DNA of 64,000 nucleotides from Blastomussa wellsi. Taxonomy: Eukaryota; Cnidaria; Anthozoa; Scleractinia; Plerogyridae. The notes under the pieces were generated by a model. That model saw only the letters and a program-made list of their open reading frames with translations, made no database searches and was not told the origin of the DNA. Made by a program: the position numbers and the translations under genes. The stretch lies in the NCBI GenBank assembly GCA_947652115.1, contig OX393566.1:22246351-22310350 (forward strand), given 5' to 3'. Each line of letters opens with the position of its first letter. Position 1 is the first letter of the stretch. Shown piece by piece: positions 1 through 13,160 of this stretch.

Positions 1-1194
1 TTTAAGACCATCGAAGCAGTTTACTCATTTCAATCGTTCCAAAAAAAAAAACAGACAAAAGTTTCAAATTTCATATTTTAAATCGACTGCTTGCATTGTA
101 AACAACCATAAGATTCTCACGTTCACCATCATACTTTTTAAAAACCAAGCCCGATCCCGAATTGTTTTCTTCTATATGTTTTCTTAGGTTATTTCCACAG
201 CATGAATCATTTGCCGAAAACTTTGCCTTTTTCTTAAACTAACCTTTGCAAATCAAAGCATTGCTCGTATATACAAGCACTGAAACATCGAACATGTTTC
301 GAAGAATTATTTTGTGTTCACTCTTAAATCGAAACATGCTTAAATGCCAAATACGTTTCCTAGAAACATCATCTAATTGCATAGTTCACGTCAGGTGTCC
401 TGGTTCCATAATTTATGCCGTTTTGCGGTATTCGAGTCAAAAAAGGGTAGTATTTGCTGTTTTGTCTCAAGGTCCTCGGGCACTCTCCTGCGCCGCTGCG
501 GATTTCCGTTTTTCGGAATGGTTCTAATTTGGTGATTAAGGTTACTGAACAGGTTCGCGGGTGCTTTGCGGAAAAAGATCCTCACGCGCGCGTAATTTGC
601 GGGAAGTGCCTAAGCCTATACATCATTTTAAAGATTATAGAACCAAGAATGTCGTGGAAATGTTTTTAACTGGTAAAATTAAATATAAGAGAAGTTGCAG
701 TCAGTTAAATGCAAATAGAACAATGCTTATAAGTGCGGCAAACTCGCGTCGGATTTTGGCCCTTCGAAGTAAACAATGACTGCATGCCACTCAGCACATG
801 TTTGGCTTTAAAAGTGTGTCGGGGAATCATTAGATTAGCTCTCAAAAAGACGTTATTATAATTCAAAGTTTGTTCACGTACTTTTCTCGGATTGACACAG
901 CATTTGGACTTATATCTTCAAAACGAAAAACAAATAAGCTAAAGCCCGACACACTTTTGGAGAAGAGGGATACATGTACCATTGATTGCAGTCTTCTATG
1001 ATGAATTCTCATCTGCAAACTAGCCGCTCAAAGATGACAAACTTCACGAAAAATTTTGCCGAGAAATACGGCAAAGAAAGTTTCGTAAACATAGCACTCC
1101 TACGGGGAGTGGTTTTCCGGTTTATCGCCTTAATGTACCAATCAAGTTCAATCTTGCGAAACTCGCGGGAAAGTGGTGATAGTATTATTTCAAG
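1..1194. other. gene-free stretch, left edge
   Basis: No convincing gene is seen. Short open frames in 246-779 and 986-1312 show no recognisable domain. A short inverted repeat (AAAAGTGTGTCGGG near 815 and CCCGACACACTTTT near 945) looks like a small hairpin transposon relic. Confidence 0.5.
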
Positions 1195-1225
<31 letters not shown>

Positions 1226-2528
1226 GGAATATCTAATATAATACAAATTTACAGATTTCTACAACCCGCATATAGCAAAGCTAATCGAGGCGGGTTGTAC
1301 AACTTACAATGAAATTTAGCAAAAATACATTAATATTAAAATTAGGTAAATGAATAAAATAAATAAGTAAATAAATAAATATATAAATAGGTATACACAT
1401 ATACCAATAGACATATACAAATACACATATACCAATAGCTAGGATTTACAAAACATGAGAAATTAATAATAATAATAATGGCTACTGAGTTTAATTAGTA
1501 ATAATTAGTAATTTTTAACATTAAAGTAGAGACATTAAAGTAGAGACATCAACATAATCATCCTCACTGCCAAGTACTGCAAGTAAAAATTGATGAATTT
1601 TATTTTTGAAAGATTTTTTTCTAGATTTACGTAATTCAGGTTTCAGACAATTCCACAATTTAGCTCCGAAAATAGAAAACGAATTAAGTTGAATTCTCAG
1701 CCTTGATTTATTAACGTATAGATTACCAGCATCAGAGAATCTAGTGTTATATGTATGAACGTCAGATGAACAAGTAAAAAGATCACAGATATTCTGAGGC
1801 GCAGAATTGGTAGATATGTCGTGCATAAGAGAACATCAGTACTGTTTCAAAATAAAGCATATTAAGGGGTAAGACATTAGCAGAGACAAATAAAGGAATA
1901 GCATGAGATCTGTTACCAGCATAGAACATTAGCCGAAGAGCTCGTTTTTGTAAGATAAAGACCTTCCTCAAATAGACCTGTGCAGCCTGGCCCCAGGCAG
2001 CAATTCCGTAGTATGTATATGGAAAAATCAGAGAACGGTAAATTTGGATTAAAGTATTCAGAGGGACATAGTGTCTTAATCGTGATATAATTCCAACAAC
2101 CCTGCTAATTTTAGAAGCAATGTAATCGATATGATATTTCCAAGTTAAGTTTTTGTCGATGAGCACACCCAGGAATTTTACATAATCTTTACATTCAAGA
2201 GAAGTATCACTATTTGAAGCATTATTGTATATCCTTATATTAATCTGATAGCTAAGCTTCTTTTGTGATGGTCTAAATATAACAAAATTGGACTTTTTTG
2301 CATTTAAGGTCAGCTTATTAGCATTCAACCAGTTACAAACTTTCTGCAATTCGATGTTGATTACACTTTCTAATGACTTCAAATCCTTGTCAGCATACAG
2401 CAGGTTTGTATCATCAGCGAATAAATAAAAAGAAAGCTTCTTAGAAGAATTATAGATATCATTAATATAAATCAGGAAAAGTAGAGGGCCTAGAACAGAG
2501 CCTTGTGGGACCCCAGTTAGCACATTTC
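1195..2528 (-). pseudogene. 5'-truncated, frameshifted CR1/L2-like LINE (RT and 3' tail)
   Basis: This is a remnant of a non-LTR retrotransposon reverse transcriptase read on the minus strand. The frame from 2523 to 1783 opens with the RT block GVPQGSVLGPLLF. It then has the catalytic variant FADD (FADDTNLLY, near 2410) and a thumb region ending in an RALRLMF-type block. A frameshift near 1830 moves the rest (HDISTN...YNTRFS...GAKLWN) into the frame 1826-1521. Endonuclease and fingers are missing, so the copy is 5'-truncated near 2526. The 3' UTR holds a hairpin (ACAACCCGC 1261-1269 with GCGGGTTGT 1290-1298) and ends in a 7-bp tandem tail (ATTCATC on +, about 1197-1221), as in CR1/L2-type elements. 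It is not functional as it stands. Confidence 0.85.
1340..1400. repeat. AAAT-type microsatellite
   Basis: Imperfect AAAT/ATAA repeats lie inside the 3' region of the LINE remnant. A short AAT run follows near 1467-1481. Confidence 0.6.
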
Positions 2529-2529
2529 T

Positions 2530-3854
2530 TTTTGATCAAAGTATCCTTTGCCGACAATTCTGAGGCAGAATTATAATGTGATAATTTCTTGCGGGTTTTG
2601 ACCACGATGGGAAAAACACTAAACAATTTCAGGCCCAGTGAGAGGAAAAAGATCACCAAAGAGTACAAGGGCTTCAAAAACGGCGAACGAAAATCGCGAG
2701 CAAGCCGCCGATCGGGAAAGCGTGCTCTCCGAAATGCGTGAAGCAGGGTATGTAGCACGCATCTATAAAATATTTGTTTATGATTGCTTTTCCTTCATTT
2801 CTGTCCGTGTACCGGTGCATACAGGGGTCTACAAGAAGAACCTTCTAATATTCTTAGGTTAAGAGTCATTGGATAGCAGTACTGTATTGTTTAGCGTATC
2901 GGCTCTTCAGTCTTGTGTTCCTTTATAATAGTATGAATTCGTCGCTGTTGTCGTGTGATATTTCAACAGATTCGTCCGATAAAAAACGCCTAGAATCCAC
3001 CATTCCGGAATCCAAACCTTCGCCTGGTTCAATAGAATTCTTTGACTTTTTTTTTGTTTTTTTTTTCTGCTTGCGGAAGCCCAGGAAAGTATCCGAATTA
3101 GTAGCAATATTTAGTGTTTCGTTCGGTCGTTGTGACAATTCGTCGCTTTCGAAAAAATGACATTGACCGTTTACGAAACGGACACGTGCTGCGCCGCTCT
3201 TTTTGGTCCTTCACGCGAAGAAGCTAAGGAGCGCGGGCTCAATTCCCGAACAACGCCTGTTAAATTATCACAGCACCCCCGCTATCGGCTAGCGTTCATG
3301 TTTATCGTGTTTCTTCTGGCTTACATCACATTACATCGAAGATACAATGCCGTTTTATGCTTCAACGAATTATTTCTCGTTCACTGTGTTTCGTTCACCT
3401 TTCCATGCTGTGTAGATTAAACAAGTTTCAGCCTTACAATACGTCCTTTTACTGAGTGTCTTATTCCACAGAGAAAAACTTTGCAATTTTAATTTCTATG
3501 TAGATTGTTATCATAATTTTAACCCGAGAGGTATTAAATTTTTGATGTCACGTTCTTCAAACCGCAACCGGGCCTTATAGAACGAGGTCAATGAATTGCG
3601 GAAATAAAATTTAAACTATCATGAATCGTAATGTTCGAAATGGCTTGAAATTTGGAGTGAATATATTGCCTCGCCTATGACAAGTCTTGCTACTGTCCTG
3701 ATGTTAAAACCAACAGAACTTTTGTTTGCAGGTTTGCAAGGATCTGTGTATTCATTTCTGATTGGCTAGTTTCGTATTATATCGCGTAATTGTCACGCGA
3801 CAATTTGAGAAGCTTACACTTTGAAAAACAAAAGTCATAGAGGTCAAAAAGCCT
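2530..3854. other. gene-free stretch
   Basis: No supported gene. Several short frames on both strands are open but lack domains, and they overlap each other around a T-rich tract near 3049-3067. Confidence 0.45.
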
Positions 3855-4141
3855 GTGTCTAATTTGTCCATATCTTGTACTTTATGCTGTCGTTTAATAG
3901 ATAAGAGTCACGAAAGAGTATTGCTCGAGAAAGGGTGGAAACAATTCGACATGCTGGAGTTATCGATCCGATCACTAAGCAAGTACATCTGCAAAAACTG
4001 TGTTGCAGAACTGAAAAAAAAAAAAAAAAACGAAGAAGACTTCTTGAGCAGATAGAAAAGTTAGAAGAAGAACTTAAATGTCTGCTGGGACTCCATTATC
4101 AAAATACGAATATCATCACTTTGATAATCCCGAACGAGTAA
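3855..4141 (+). pseudogene. zinc-binding-like exon fragment with A-run frameshift
   Basis: The frame 3855-4055 has paired cysteines near its start (CTLCC) and again about 40 residues later (CKNC), a spacing that suggests a small zinc-binding fold. A run of A near 4015-4030 follows. In the next frame the sequence goes on as a charged, possibly coiled-coil segment (EQIEKLEEELK) to 4141. This looks like one protein fragment broken by slippage in the A-run. I cannot name the family. It may be transposon-derived or a degenerate gene piece. It ends about 115 bp before the first channel gene. Confidence 0.3.
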
Positions 4142-4256
4142 GGTCATAGAGATACCATTTCCGGAAGAAGATTTGGGTTGTGTAGCGATCGATCTATATT
4201 AAATTCATACCAATTATATTAACTACTTTTCTCCTCCATGACTTCTAGGGTAAACA

Positions 4257-6317
4257 ATGAGGAAACTGCTCTTGAAAAGTCTTTTCAGACTTGTCTTTTC
4301 ATATATCTACGCTTTTGTTGGAGGATGCATTTTCTATGCCATTGAAAGGAAACCCGAAACCAGCAAGGAAATTTATGCAAGGCTCTCACGTACGCTTCGT
4401 CAAGACTTCGCAAACCAATTTAATATTTCAATAAATGAAAGTGATTTCCAACGTTTCATGCAGGAAGCCTTCGAGGCTGTAAAAATAAGAAATAAATTGG
4501 ACTGGGGGATTCTTAGCGGACTGAGTTTTACGGTGACGTCATTAACGACAATTGGTAAGTGGTATAAGTAAATGAGCAAATCGCGTGAGTAATACAAAGA
4601 TACTTGTTAACTGGATGTGAGGGTTGGTAAATGCATCTAGTGTCTAATCAAAGGTCCCGGTGAGCTAACTAATGGATGAATTCGATTAAACCAGGTTTAA
4701 TGCATAACAGAATCAAGTGAGTAAGTGAGTGAACAGGGACCGCGCAGGAGGAGGGGCTGGGAGACTATAGCTCCCCCACTTTTTTAGGTAGAAATGATAA
4801 TAATAAAGAATAAAAAATCAAAGAACGAAAAAGTAAAAAAAGAAACAAAATTGCTGAAAACATAACACATTTAGTTTGTTTGTATACCAAATTTTAGCCG
4901 TTGTTTACTATTGTACTAAGATCTGTTATGTACTGTAAAATAATCAGTTGCGTTTCAAGCTTTTAACGTTTATATTAATTTGTACATAAGGGCTTTTTTT
5001 CGTTAATCATTTCAATGCGGAAAGGAAAGGCAATTAACCAGCTTCATTTCTTCCCATCCCAACTTGGCCCATGCGTTTCAGCCCTCTTTCCAACTAAGGT
5101 GTTGATTGAGTGCCATCGAGGTACATTCCAAGACTGGCTTAAAAGTTAAATTATACATATGCATTCACTGACTTGTCGTAGAGTCCAAAAATGTATTGAA
5201 TCAGGATTGCTTCATGTCCCAGCAATTGCACTACCTTGTTGAACAAGAAGTTCCACTATAAAAGGGATAGCCCCTCCAACATCTCACACCTTTCGGGCGC
5301 TAAATGCAAATTTGTACTCTTGCATTCATCACATTTTGAAGAGTCAAGCATCCTGCAAACTAAACACGCTTCAAAATCTCATGAAACTAAAAAATAAACT
5401 GGAAAAAATAACATATAGCTTGCTAATGTTTTACACAACATTCTCAGCAAAAATGAAACGCATTTTCCCAGTAACTTTCTTTAAGAAAGCGTGGGTTGTT
5501 TGTCGTGTGTTTATGTTTTGATTGTTGACTGACAACTGAGCGTGAGAATGGCCAGGCCAGGCCCCTTTTACACCGGAACTTCTAGTTTAAACGTTTGCCC
5601 CCAATTTGCATCTTTTTGATATTTTTGTGTCCTGTTTCAGGGTATGGTCATATTACACCAGAAACTCCACTCGGTCAAATTATCACGGTGCTGTACTGCT
5701 TTATTGGTCTCCCTATAGCGATGCTGACTCTAAAGACATTGGGAGAAGTAGTTTCTAAGATAGTGTACAAGTCCGTTTATTTGGTGGAGACAAGAATACT
5801 TTGCAGGAAAATACCTCGAAAGGTCAAAAGAAAAACATTTTTCACGACCTTCACCCTGATGGTTTTTACATTATGCGCCGGTGGACTGACTCAAGTATAC
5901 TTGGAGGGCTGGAGTTTTACAGAAGGAGTTTACGCTTGGTTTGCAACACTTTCTACAATTGGGTACGGTGACTATTTTCCAGGCTTGAATTTAATCCGTA
6001 AAGAAGCAGATTCCAATCCAGGCACAGAGATAAGACTTCTGGTCATTATTTCCAGTTCTACGTTGACGATACTCGCAGGGCTTTGCATGGTCTCCGGTGT
6101 TCTTAATTCACTGGTCGAAGCTGTTGAAGAGTCGAGAATCGCTGTGAGATTTCAAAAGAAGAAACCAGCGAAACTTAAAAAGAAATCTGAAAAGGAATCA
6201 GTAACAACAACAGCAAATGAAAATTGTCTGATTGACGGAGTTCAGGAGGAAAGTGATGCCGACGTTGTTTTAACCTTGATTACTACACGAAAGAGGGCGC
6301 AATCAGCTTCGTTTTGA
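4257..6317 (+). CDS. K2P potassium channel, gene 1 (GYG/GYG filter)
   Basis: Coding exons are 4257-4554 and 5641-6317 (975 nt, 324 aa). It is a two-pore-domain leak K+ channel of the plasma membrane. M1 lies at about residues 8-28 and is followed by a cap loop with sequons NIS and NES. P1 has filter TIGYG at about 98-102 followed by H. M2 contains GLPIAMLTLKTLGE, M3 follows a basic linker, and P2 has TIGYG-D at about 205-209, then M4 and a short Lys-rich tail. The donor is ATTG|GTAAGT and the acceptor CAG|GGTATG; the intron splits the first Gly codon of the P1 filter in phase 1. The ATG sits just after a splice-acceptor-like TTCTAG, so a 5' noncoding exon is likely. P2 is GYG where most K2P channels have GFG or GLG. 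The intron (1086 bp) holds nothing recognisable. Confidence 0.9.
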
Positions 6318-9300
6318 ACTCGAAAGTTATTACTGTTGACGATTATTTATATTTGTTCCTCATATAAAGCCATTTATTTATCTCGTACTTACTGACATTT
6401 TGCTTGCGAACTACGATGAGCTTAACTTGGGGCCAGTTTTAGCCTGTAAGCCAGGATGCACAAGTTGAGAAAAAAAGCTATTGCATAATATAGGTAAATT
6501 ATACAAGCTTTATGTCGATTTATGACTGGCAATTTTCGTTTTTGCAGTTGAGGAAGCAATTTACCGACTTCAATGTTTAATGTTATTAATTGTTAAGTTT
6601 TTCAAGTAAATTGTCAAGTTAAAAAAAAACTTATCAGCCAGAGCTTATCGGGCTTACAGGCAGGTGCGCGTCTGGGTAAATATGCCAAAATTTGCTCGTA
6701 GTCTCTACTTTTCTTCTCGCAAACATTTTAACTCTTCTATTTAACATTTTAAGAGGAAAAAGACAATGATTTCGCAGTTTAGTTTGTAGCTTCTCACCGC
6801 AAAACATAACAATTCACAACTGCCGTATTAGATGGGAAAGCTAAACCCGTGGTCAATATCGATTTTAGCCAATCGACTGATATGTGGACAAGACTAGGGT
6901 GAAATTGATGTCAGTATTGGCCAAAACAAGAAATAAGCTGGCCTTAGCCCTTGGGTGACACGTGAATATGATACTATTAGTTCTAAGGTGGTTGATATTT
7001 GTATTGGCTCTTTAAGCTGCTAATGTCGTGTGTGTGACACAGAACACACAAGGAAAACAATGGACCCTAACAATGGACCCTATCCCTAAAACAACAGAGC
7101 TGTGTGATATTAAGATCCAATGAAATTAGAGGTTTTAGAGAGCTCCGTAAAACTGCTTGAATGAAGACTCCTGTAAACGACTTTTTCAGTAATTTTAATC
7201 GCAGCATTAAATATACACGACACAATTATAAGCACAAACATATGCATAAGCATAAGGATGTTCACACTTATAAACACGACAAAAGATGACATGCGCAAGC
7301 GCATTGGGCTTCTTGTCATGCGGGGTCCGGGAAGAGTGGGACGAGTTTGCATTTTGAAGCGAATTTCCGCTGACGTCGTATACTGCTGTTTCATTACGCT
7401 TATGCATGGGCGGATTATCACGTACATGCGTGTTTTCAGAACTTGCAGAGATTATTACGAGGAAAATCTTAATGTTAAATCTGTTAAATCGTAAGGTAAG
7501 TCGTGAGCGTACACTCAATGAACCAAGTAAACGTTAGCTTATTTTTTGAAGATTCCGCTGCGAACTGCTTGTCATGCCAATCCCCAGGCATCGATAGCAG
7601 CAAAGAACAAGTCCAAAAAAAATTTGTTCAGGTATTTTCTGTTGTTTAATTTGACCATCTTCGTTCTCTGAACAAACTCTGTGCCCTTTACTTTAGGTTG
7701 GTAAAACCGTATCTGACAGAAGTGAAACGAAGAAGTTAGTTGACCGTTTTCCATTTTTCAATGAAAATAATCTCCAGTTTGATGATATTAAGCTTTCTTC
7801 ATTTCGTTCCAAGCTACCACACCCTATTCAATTCCTTTTCTATCAAATAATTCGGGAAACTTGAAGCCAAATTCCAAAGCAAATTACAAGCAAGCGCTGT
7901 GTTTGAAAATTCTGCTCAAAGTTCCACCTCCAAGAACCCAACTAAGTGCAGCGCGCTCAGCCAATTACAACCGAGAAATTTCGCCGCTCGTCCAATCAGG
8001 ATCAAGCAATTTTGCCACGGGCAATTGCCCGAATTAATGTAAAATGCCCACTTTCTCAGCCAATTAGTATTGCGGTAATAATTGTCCTCTGTGTCATAAT
8101 GGATAATATGCATATGCCATTTAAATTCGTTTTTCGTACTAAATGTTAAATACAGGTAATCAACTATCTCACTGCATCGCTATCTCAAACAGTAACTGAA
8201 GCGTGATTTTCAAGCTTTTGTTTGTTCTAGTCGAGTTAGAGGTAAGAATCTACGTTTGTTTCATGTAAACGTTTTGTCAGTTTTACCACGTCATAAATAT
8301 ATAATTCCTCTGAATAACACGAATTGCGCGCCCCTTCTCACGAGTATTGTTTTAAAGGAACATTCGACCACGAGTCACAGATAGTGCTGTGAACTTACAA
8401 CATTATTAAACGAAAACAGTGTTAATAGCACTATCAAATATTTCTCCAAAGAGACGAACGGACGGACGAATGAAACGGCATTCTTAAATATGAGCTGTTT
8501 TCCTCATCACCATTTCGTACAGCTCAAGGGCAAGATAATTATGGCGTCAAATTATAATGAAAATTTAAAACTCTCAAATAGTAGGAGCGACAGCAAAGCT
8601 CTTCAAAAATATCCAGAACTACATTTTTAAGTAAACAGCAAAAGAAAAAAAAAACCGGGACCAAATATTGGAACGTTAACAGTACGCCCGCGTCCGCGTG
8701 TTAACGGTTTCTTTCCAGTTATTTTTATTGATTACAAGCTGCATTCGAAATTAAAATTATGGGGGAATTAAGAAAAAAAACGGTCCAAGACTAAACATTA
8801 TTAGAATATTGGACGTATGACCCAGTTTAGTAATTGTTCGCATTCGCTTTCAAGAAGAATTACTTTACGCGAACGAGATTTGTGTTCACTAGCGATCACA
8901 TCCAAAACGCGATCAACGTTTATAGATTAGAGGTCTGTTGTCACAACTGCTAGCAGCATACTAGTCAAAATATTATGTTACCCTGTTTAGTTACATGGGC
9001 CTGTGGTAGCTCAGTCGGCATCACCAATTTATTTTGTTTTTAATCAAAGAAAATTCAAAATGCATAGCAGAGATGATGCATCCGATTGGTGTCAGTTCTG
9101 TACGGGCTTCACACCTCACCTCTCCTTGTCATTCGAATTTTTCAAAACTTCTAAGCAAATCGCCCCGCAATGAAAACAAAAGGCAAGCAAACCGTCATCG
9201 AGACCTCATATAATAATCAGTTCAACCAAAAGCATTAATTTAACTGTCTTAGTTTAATTTTTCGTATAAGGATATAATTTTTCACATATTTGAATGATAT

Positions 9301-9608
9301 ACAATTAGTCAGGACAAAATTTACATAATTCAGATCAGCTCGCGCACAAAACACAAGCAGGCACTCGAAACAACTCAGGAAACAAACCACGTGAGCAAGA
9401 ATATATCCTTTATTGATTTATTTATTTTCCTCAACTATTTCTACACTACCACTCTGTTCCGCCAAATCCCCGCCAAATCTGAAGGGTGACTTTCTTTATC
9501 GTTTTCACTTATAGTATTGCCCTAACCAACAAATAATAGTTAAGCGCTAGGAAACCGGTGTAAAAGTAAACAAATAAGCATTTGGTGGGTGGGTATATAT
9601 AGATTACT

Positions 9609-9746
9609 TCATAGAAAGTGCGACGTACCGATTTTTATTCACGAGTTGCAAAACTTTGGAAAACGAACGAGTGAGCGCAGCGAACGAGTGAGTTTTCCAA
9701 AGTTTTGCGACGAGTGAATAATAATCCGTACAAAGCACTTTCTATG
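9609..9746. repeat. hairpin element copy A
   Basis: This is an almost perfect palindrome. The outer arm CATAGAAAGTGC pairs with GCACTTTCTATG, and the inner arm around AAAACTTTGGAAAA pairs with TTTTCCAAAGTTTT. The loop core is 9664-9692. A second copy lies at 28839-28975 with the loop core in opposite orientation. Homology between the copies continues to the right of the hairpin (about 9778-9804), so the hairpin is part of a larger element. Confidence 0.85.
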
Positions 9747-10832
9747 CTGTAATTTGTTTATTATATATAACGAGTACCCAACCATTGTAAACTTAAAGCG
9801 ATTTTTCCAGTCTATAATTAAAGAGTTAAACGCAGCGCGAGGAAAACAAAGCTGCAAATGCATTCTGATGGCTTTCTAAGCGAGATCTCTTTTAAATAGA
9901 AAAGAAAAATTACGGCGACGACAAGCTATCGTAAACAAGAACTTTATTTAAATAGCGGTATAAAACACACTGTGTTAATACTTTTTAAAAGAAAAGCTTT
10001 TGCTATCGCATCGAGAAACGTCGCCATAAGTGAATCAACTACTGCGTGCAAATCAACTGGCGAATTTTTGAACAAAAGTTGTGATAACACAAGGAGTCGG
10101 TTCATTAAACAATTATTACGACGTAAATCCATATTCAAAAGTGAAATATTTACTTTACCCTGGTGTTCCCAAGAGTGCTTGAATTTTCTTAGAACGTCCA
10201 CGGCTGCGTTGTATCAAAGCTACAATGAAAGTCTTTCATTTCTTGGCTTTCCCTTATCGACATTTAGTTTGTCTTCGCTCCGCCTGGAGAATGATTTTAG
10301 CATTTCCATATCATAACTGGGTTCTCAAGGTTTTGCTTGGCGTGTTTCTGATGGCTTTCCTTTCCATAAAGTTCTCAAAAGTACAAAATTTGTAGCCAAA
10401 ACATAAACTGTCTTCGAGAGCTTGCAAACTTGCAGCGTGTTGTTTTCACAACCTCGTTGGAAACCATTTGAATTCCCGCGCTCTGATTGGTTAGGTCGTT
10501 CTACTCTTGAAGCTGATTGGTTATATTTTTCACATGTGAAGAAAGCTATACGCGAAGCTGATTGGACGTATCGCTTTTCTCACATGTGAAAATATAGCAG
10601 ATATAGAATTCTATCTGCAAGGTTTATTACCTAAAATTGTCGCTATATATATAATAAAACCAGTTTCGCTCTAGTCCAGGGATAAACTAGAAAATGGCAT
10701 GGACCGTTTACGAATCGACATCGGAAATGACATCGGAAGTGTTTCTAGACGAAAGTCAGTTCTGTCGCTAACCGATTATACTCGAGACTAGAAGTTAAAT
10801 TAAAGGACGTGCATATAAATCAGTAGCTTTTA

Positions 10833-10970
10833 TAGCGATATTTCTTGTTTACAAACATTGACGTTTTAATATTCAAATTTATCAACCACAGAACAAAAGA
10901 AGTTTCAACAGCCAATTAGGTTCTGGTTGGCATGTTAATAACAATGAATGTCGTCCGAGAAACATCGCTA
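10833..10970. repeat. short inverted-repeat element (family shared with 21434-21587)
   Basis: Terminal arms TAGCGATATTTCTTG and CGAGAAACATCGCTA enclose about 110 bp that is clearly similar to 21434-21587, for example the shared segments CAACAGCCAATTA and CATGTTAATAACAAT. Two dispersed copies with matching termini indicate a MITE. Confidence 0.7.
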
Positions 10971-11165
10971 TTCAGCGCACTACTTTAAAATATTCTGGTT
11001 CTTCGTCACTGTCACTGTCAGAAACATACACATCTGCTTCTTGGCTTTGTGTGGTCACATTAATTTCCTTCATTTTGAAATTCTGGCAAATCTTTCGCGT
11101 TAATTTCCTTTATTGGAAAGCAATTTTTCCATCACTTCGCGTTAATTTAAGTGCGTTAATTTTCT

Positions 11166-11440
11166 ATTACAAGGTAGGACTATATCACTACACTCAATCC
11201 TTTTATTGTCGACTATCACTTGAAAATAAAAACTAGCCAGTTTTCTCAAGTTCTAGAGCCATTTTCTGAAAATATCACCAGAATTTCACTGTGGTTTGTT
11301 TTCTGAGCCACAATTCGTTTGATGTCTTTCCGTTAGTCCATCAGGTGCATTTTGAACACGGGTAAAGGTATCAGGTAGTGATTTCAGTAGCGAATGAAGC
11401 TGAAAACAACAAAACCTTTGTGACAGTGCCCCTATAAATC
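11166..11440. repeat. decayed copy of the TTAA-flanked MITE family
   Basis: It shares long segments with 61428-61795, including GAGCCACAATTCGTTTGAT and the end GTGACAGTGC. Its own termini are degraded and no TTAA flanks are preserved. Confidence 0.6.
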
Positions 11441-11748
11441 AATCGTTTAGTTCTTAATTAAGGATATCTGAGGCATTTGACGACTAATATTGGCTTACTC
11501 ATTTGACGGTTGACGGTAAAAATATTGCGCTTTTGACGTTTAATATTTTGGCTATTCAAATGGTTTTGGGTGGTAAAGAGAAACATCTGACATGAGATTA
11601 GTGTACATTGTTAACAAATTCATCGCGTGGTACGCCCCATCTTTTCCTGAACTCCTATCAGATAATAAACAGCAACACACACACACAAAAGCAAAACAAA
11701 AACAAAAACAAAAAGGTGTGACGAGATATTTTTTTTAATTCAAGGAAT

Positions 11749-13160
11749 ATGATAACAAAGGTGCTCCTTAAGAGGAGTATACGAAGAACATTTCTGTACA
11801 CAGCTTACACCATGTTTGGCTCATGGCTATTTTACTACGTCGAAAACACGCCAATAACCTACAAAGAGATGTCAGTCAAGATGCTTGACGAACTGAAACA
11901 CAAGTACAACATAACTATGAATCAATCTGACTTCAAGGCATTTGTACATGGCGCCTACCGAGCAGTTAAGGTGGGACGAAAAGTGGAATGGACCTTTCTA
12001 AATGCGACTACCTACGTGTTTTCAATATTAACAACAATAGGTAAGATGTAACCGAAGAAACCCTAAAGGTTTGTGTAAAATTCATGATTACTTAGATTTA
12101 ATGTTTAGATGGAGCAAATGCAAGACCGGTTGACAAACAAATATATAGACATACCGTCGAGGAGCTCGGACACATAGCAATACAAAAAAAAAAAAGAAAA
12201 AAAAAAAAACAGTGGGTAGATATTTGGGCTAATTTTAAAGTGCCTATGAAGTAAAAATCAACATAAGCATATTTGAAAGCCCTTTAAAAATTAGGAACCA
12301 TGATGTTTTCCTTTTTGTAATATATGTTCTTTCGTTCCAGAGACATTTACGCTTCTCTGTAACTAAAGAAGATATTAACAACAGTAAAACACTATTCTTC
12401 CTCATTTTGAAAGGGTTTTCAACTAATCTTAGTTATTTTGAAATGGACCAATCACGTGACCACAGCGCACAAGTCATTTTTCTTATGCAGCGATTTATTA
12501 TCTTTATTGTCAGGGTACGGTCACATGACGCCAGATACCTGGGCTGGCCAGCTTTTAACCGTCCTTTATGGCCTCGTCGGCTTACCAATATCCATGTTGA
12601 CTCTGAAAACGCTTGGCAAAGTCATCGTTGACGGAGTACAATCGCTAGTTCTCCAATTTGAAAAACGGATACTCAAGACTAGGGATGTTCGAAGAATCAG
12701 ACAGAAAACATTTTTGGGGACATGCTTTCTCATGATACTTTTCCTGTTACTTGGAAGTTTGGTTAATGTCATCGCCGAAGACTGGAACTTCGTTAAAGGC
12801 ATATACGTGTGGTTTGTTGTTCTTTCCACCATCGGGTTTGGAGATTACATCCCATTCCTGTCTTTGGACGAAAAGTCTGAGGAAGGAAGAGAAATTCTCT
12901 GGGTGTTCATAGCTATTTTGGCATTCTTCGTCATGCTTGGCCTTTGTGTAGTGTCAGCGGTGTTGACGTCCCTTGTTCAAGCGGCGGAGGAGTTTAAATC
13001 GAAAACAAAACCCGCTGTGAAATTAGTGCAATTTATCAAGAGGCAAAAGAACAAAGTGCTAAGGAAATATGTGTATAGAATGGTTGATGAGGAAGAGGGA
13101 CAACGCAATACGGTTGTTTCGCTTAAAAGAAATAGCCGAGTGAGATCGAACAGTATTTAG
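11749..13160 (+). CDS. K2P potassium channel, gene 2
   Basis: Coding exons are 11749-12040 and 12514-13160 (939 nt, 312 aa). M1 spans about residues 10-30. The cap has sequons NIT and NQS. P1 has TIGYG-H at about 96-100, M2 contains GLPISMLTLKTLGK, and P2 has TIGFG-D at about 203-207 after GIYVWF. M4 is followed by a basic cytosolic tail. The donor is ATAG|GTAAGA, the acceptor CAG|GGTACG, and the phase-1 split of the P1 Gly codon matches gene 1. The ATG follows an acceptor-like ATTCAAG, suggesting a noncoding 5' exon. An AATAAA lies about 120 bp after the stop. Its closest relative in the window is gene 1. The 473-bp intron contains an A-rich tract near 12185-12210. Confidence 0.9.

Larger units (their letters stand above)
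6318..11748. other. intergenic region between K2P genes 1 and 2
   Basis: No gene is supported. It contains the hairpin element at 9609-9746, AT-rich inverted repeats around 10490-10620 (arms with TTCACATGTGA), a MITE at 10833-10970 and a decayed repeat at about 11166-11440 related to the element at 61428-61795. Small open frames here are overlapping and domain-free. Confidence 0.55.

Noticed and set aside
9639..10316. Overlapping frames at 9639-9863, 9944-10201 and 9972-10316
   Set aside because: They overlap on opposite strands, have no domain and are associated with repeat sequence.
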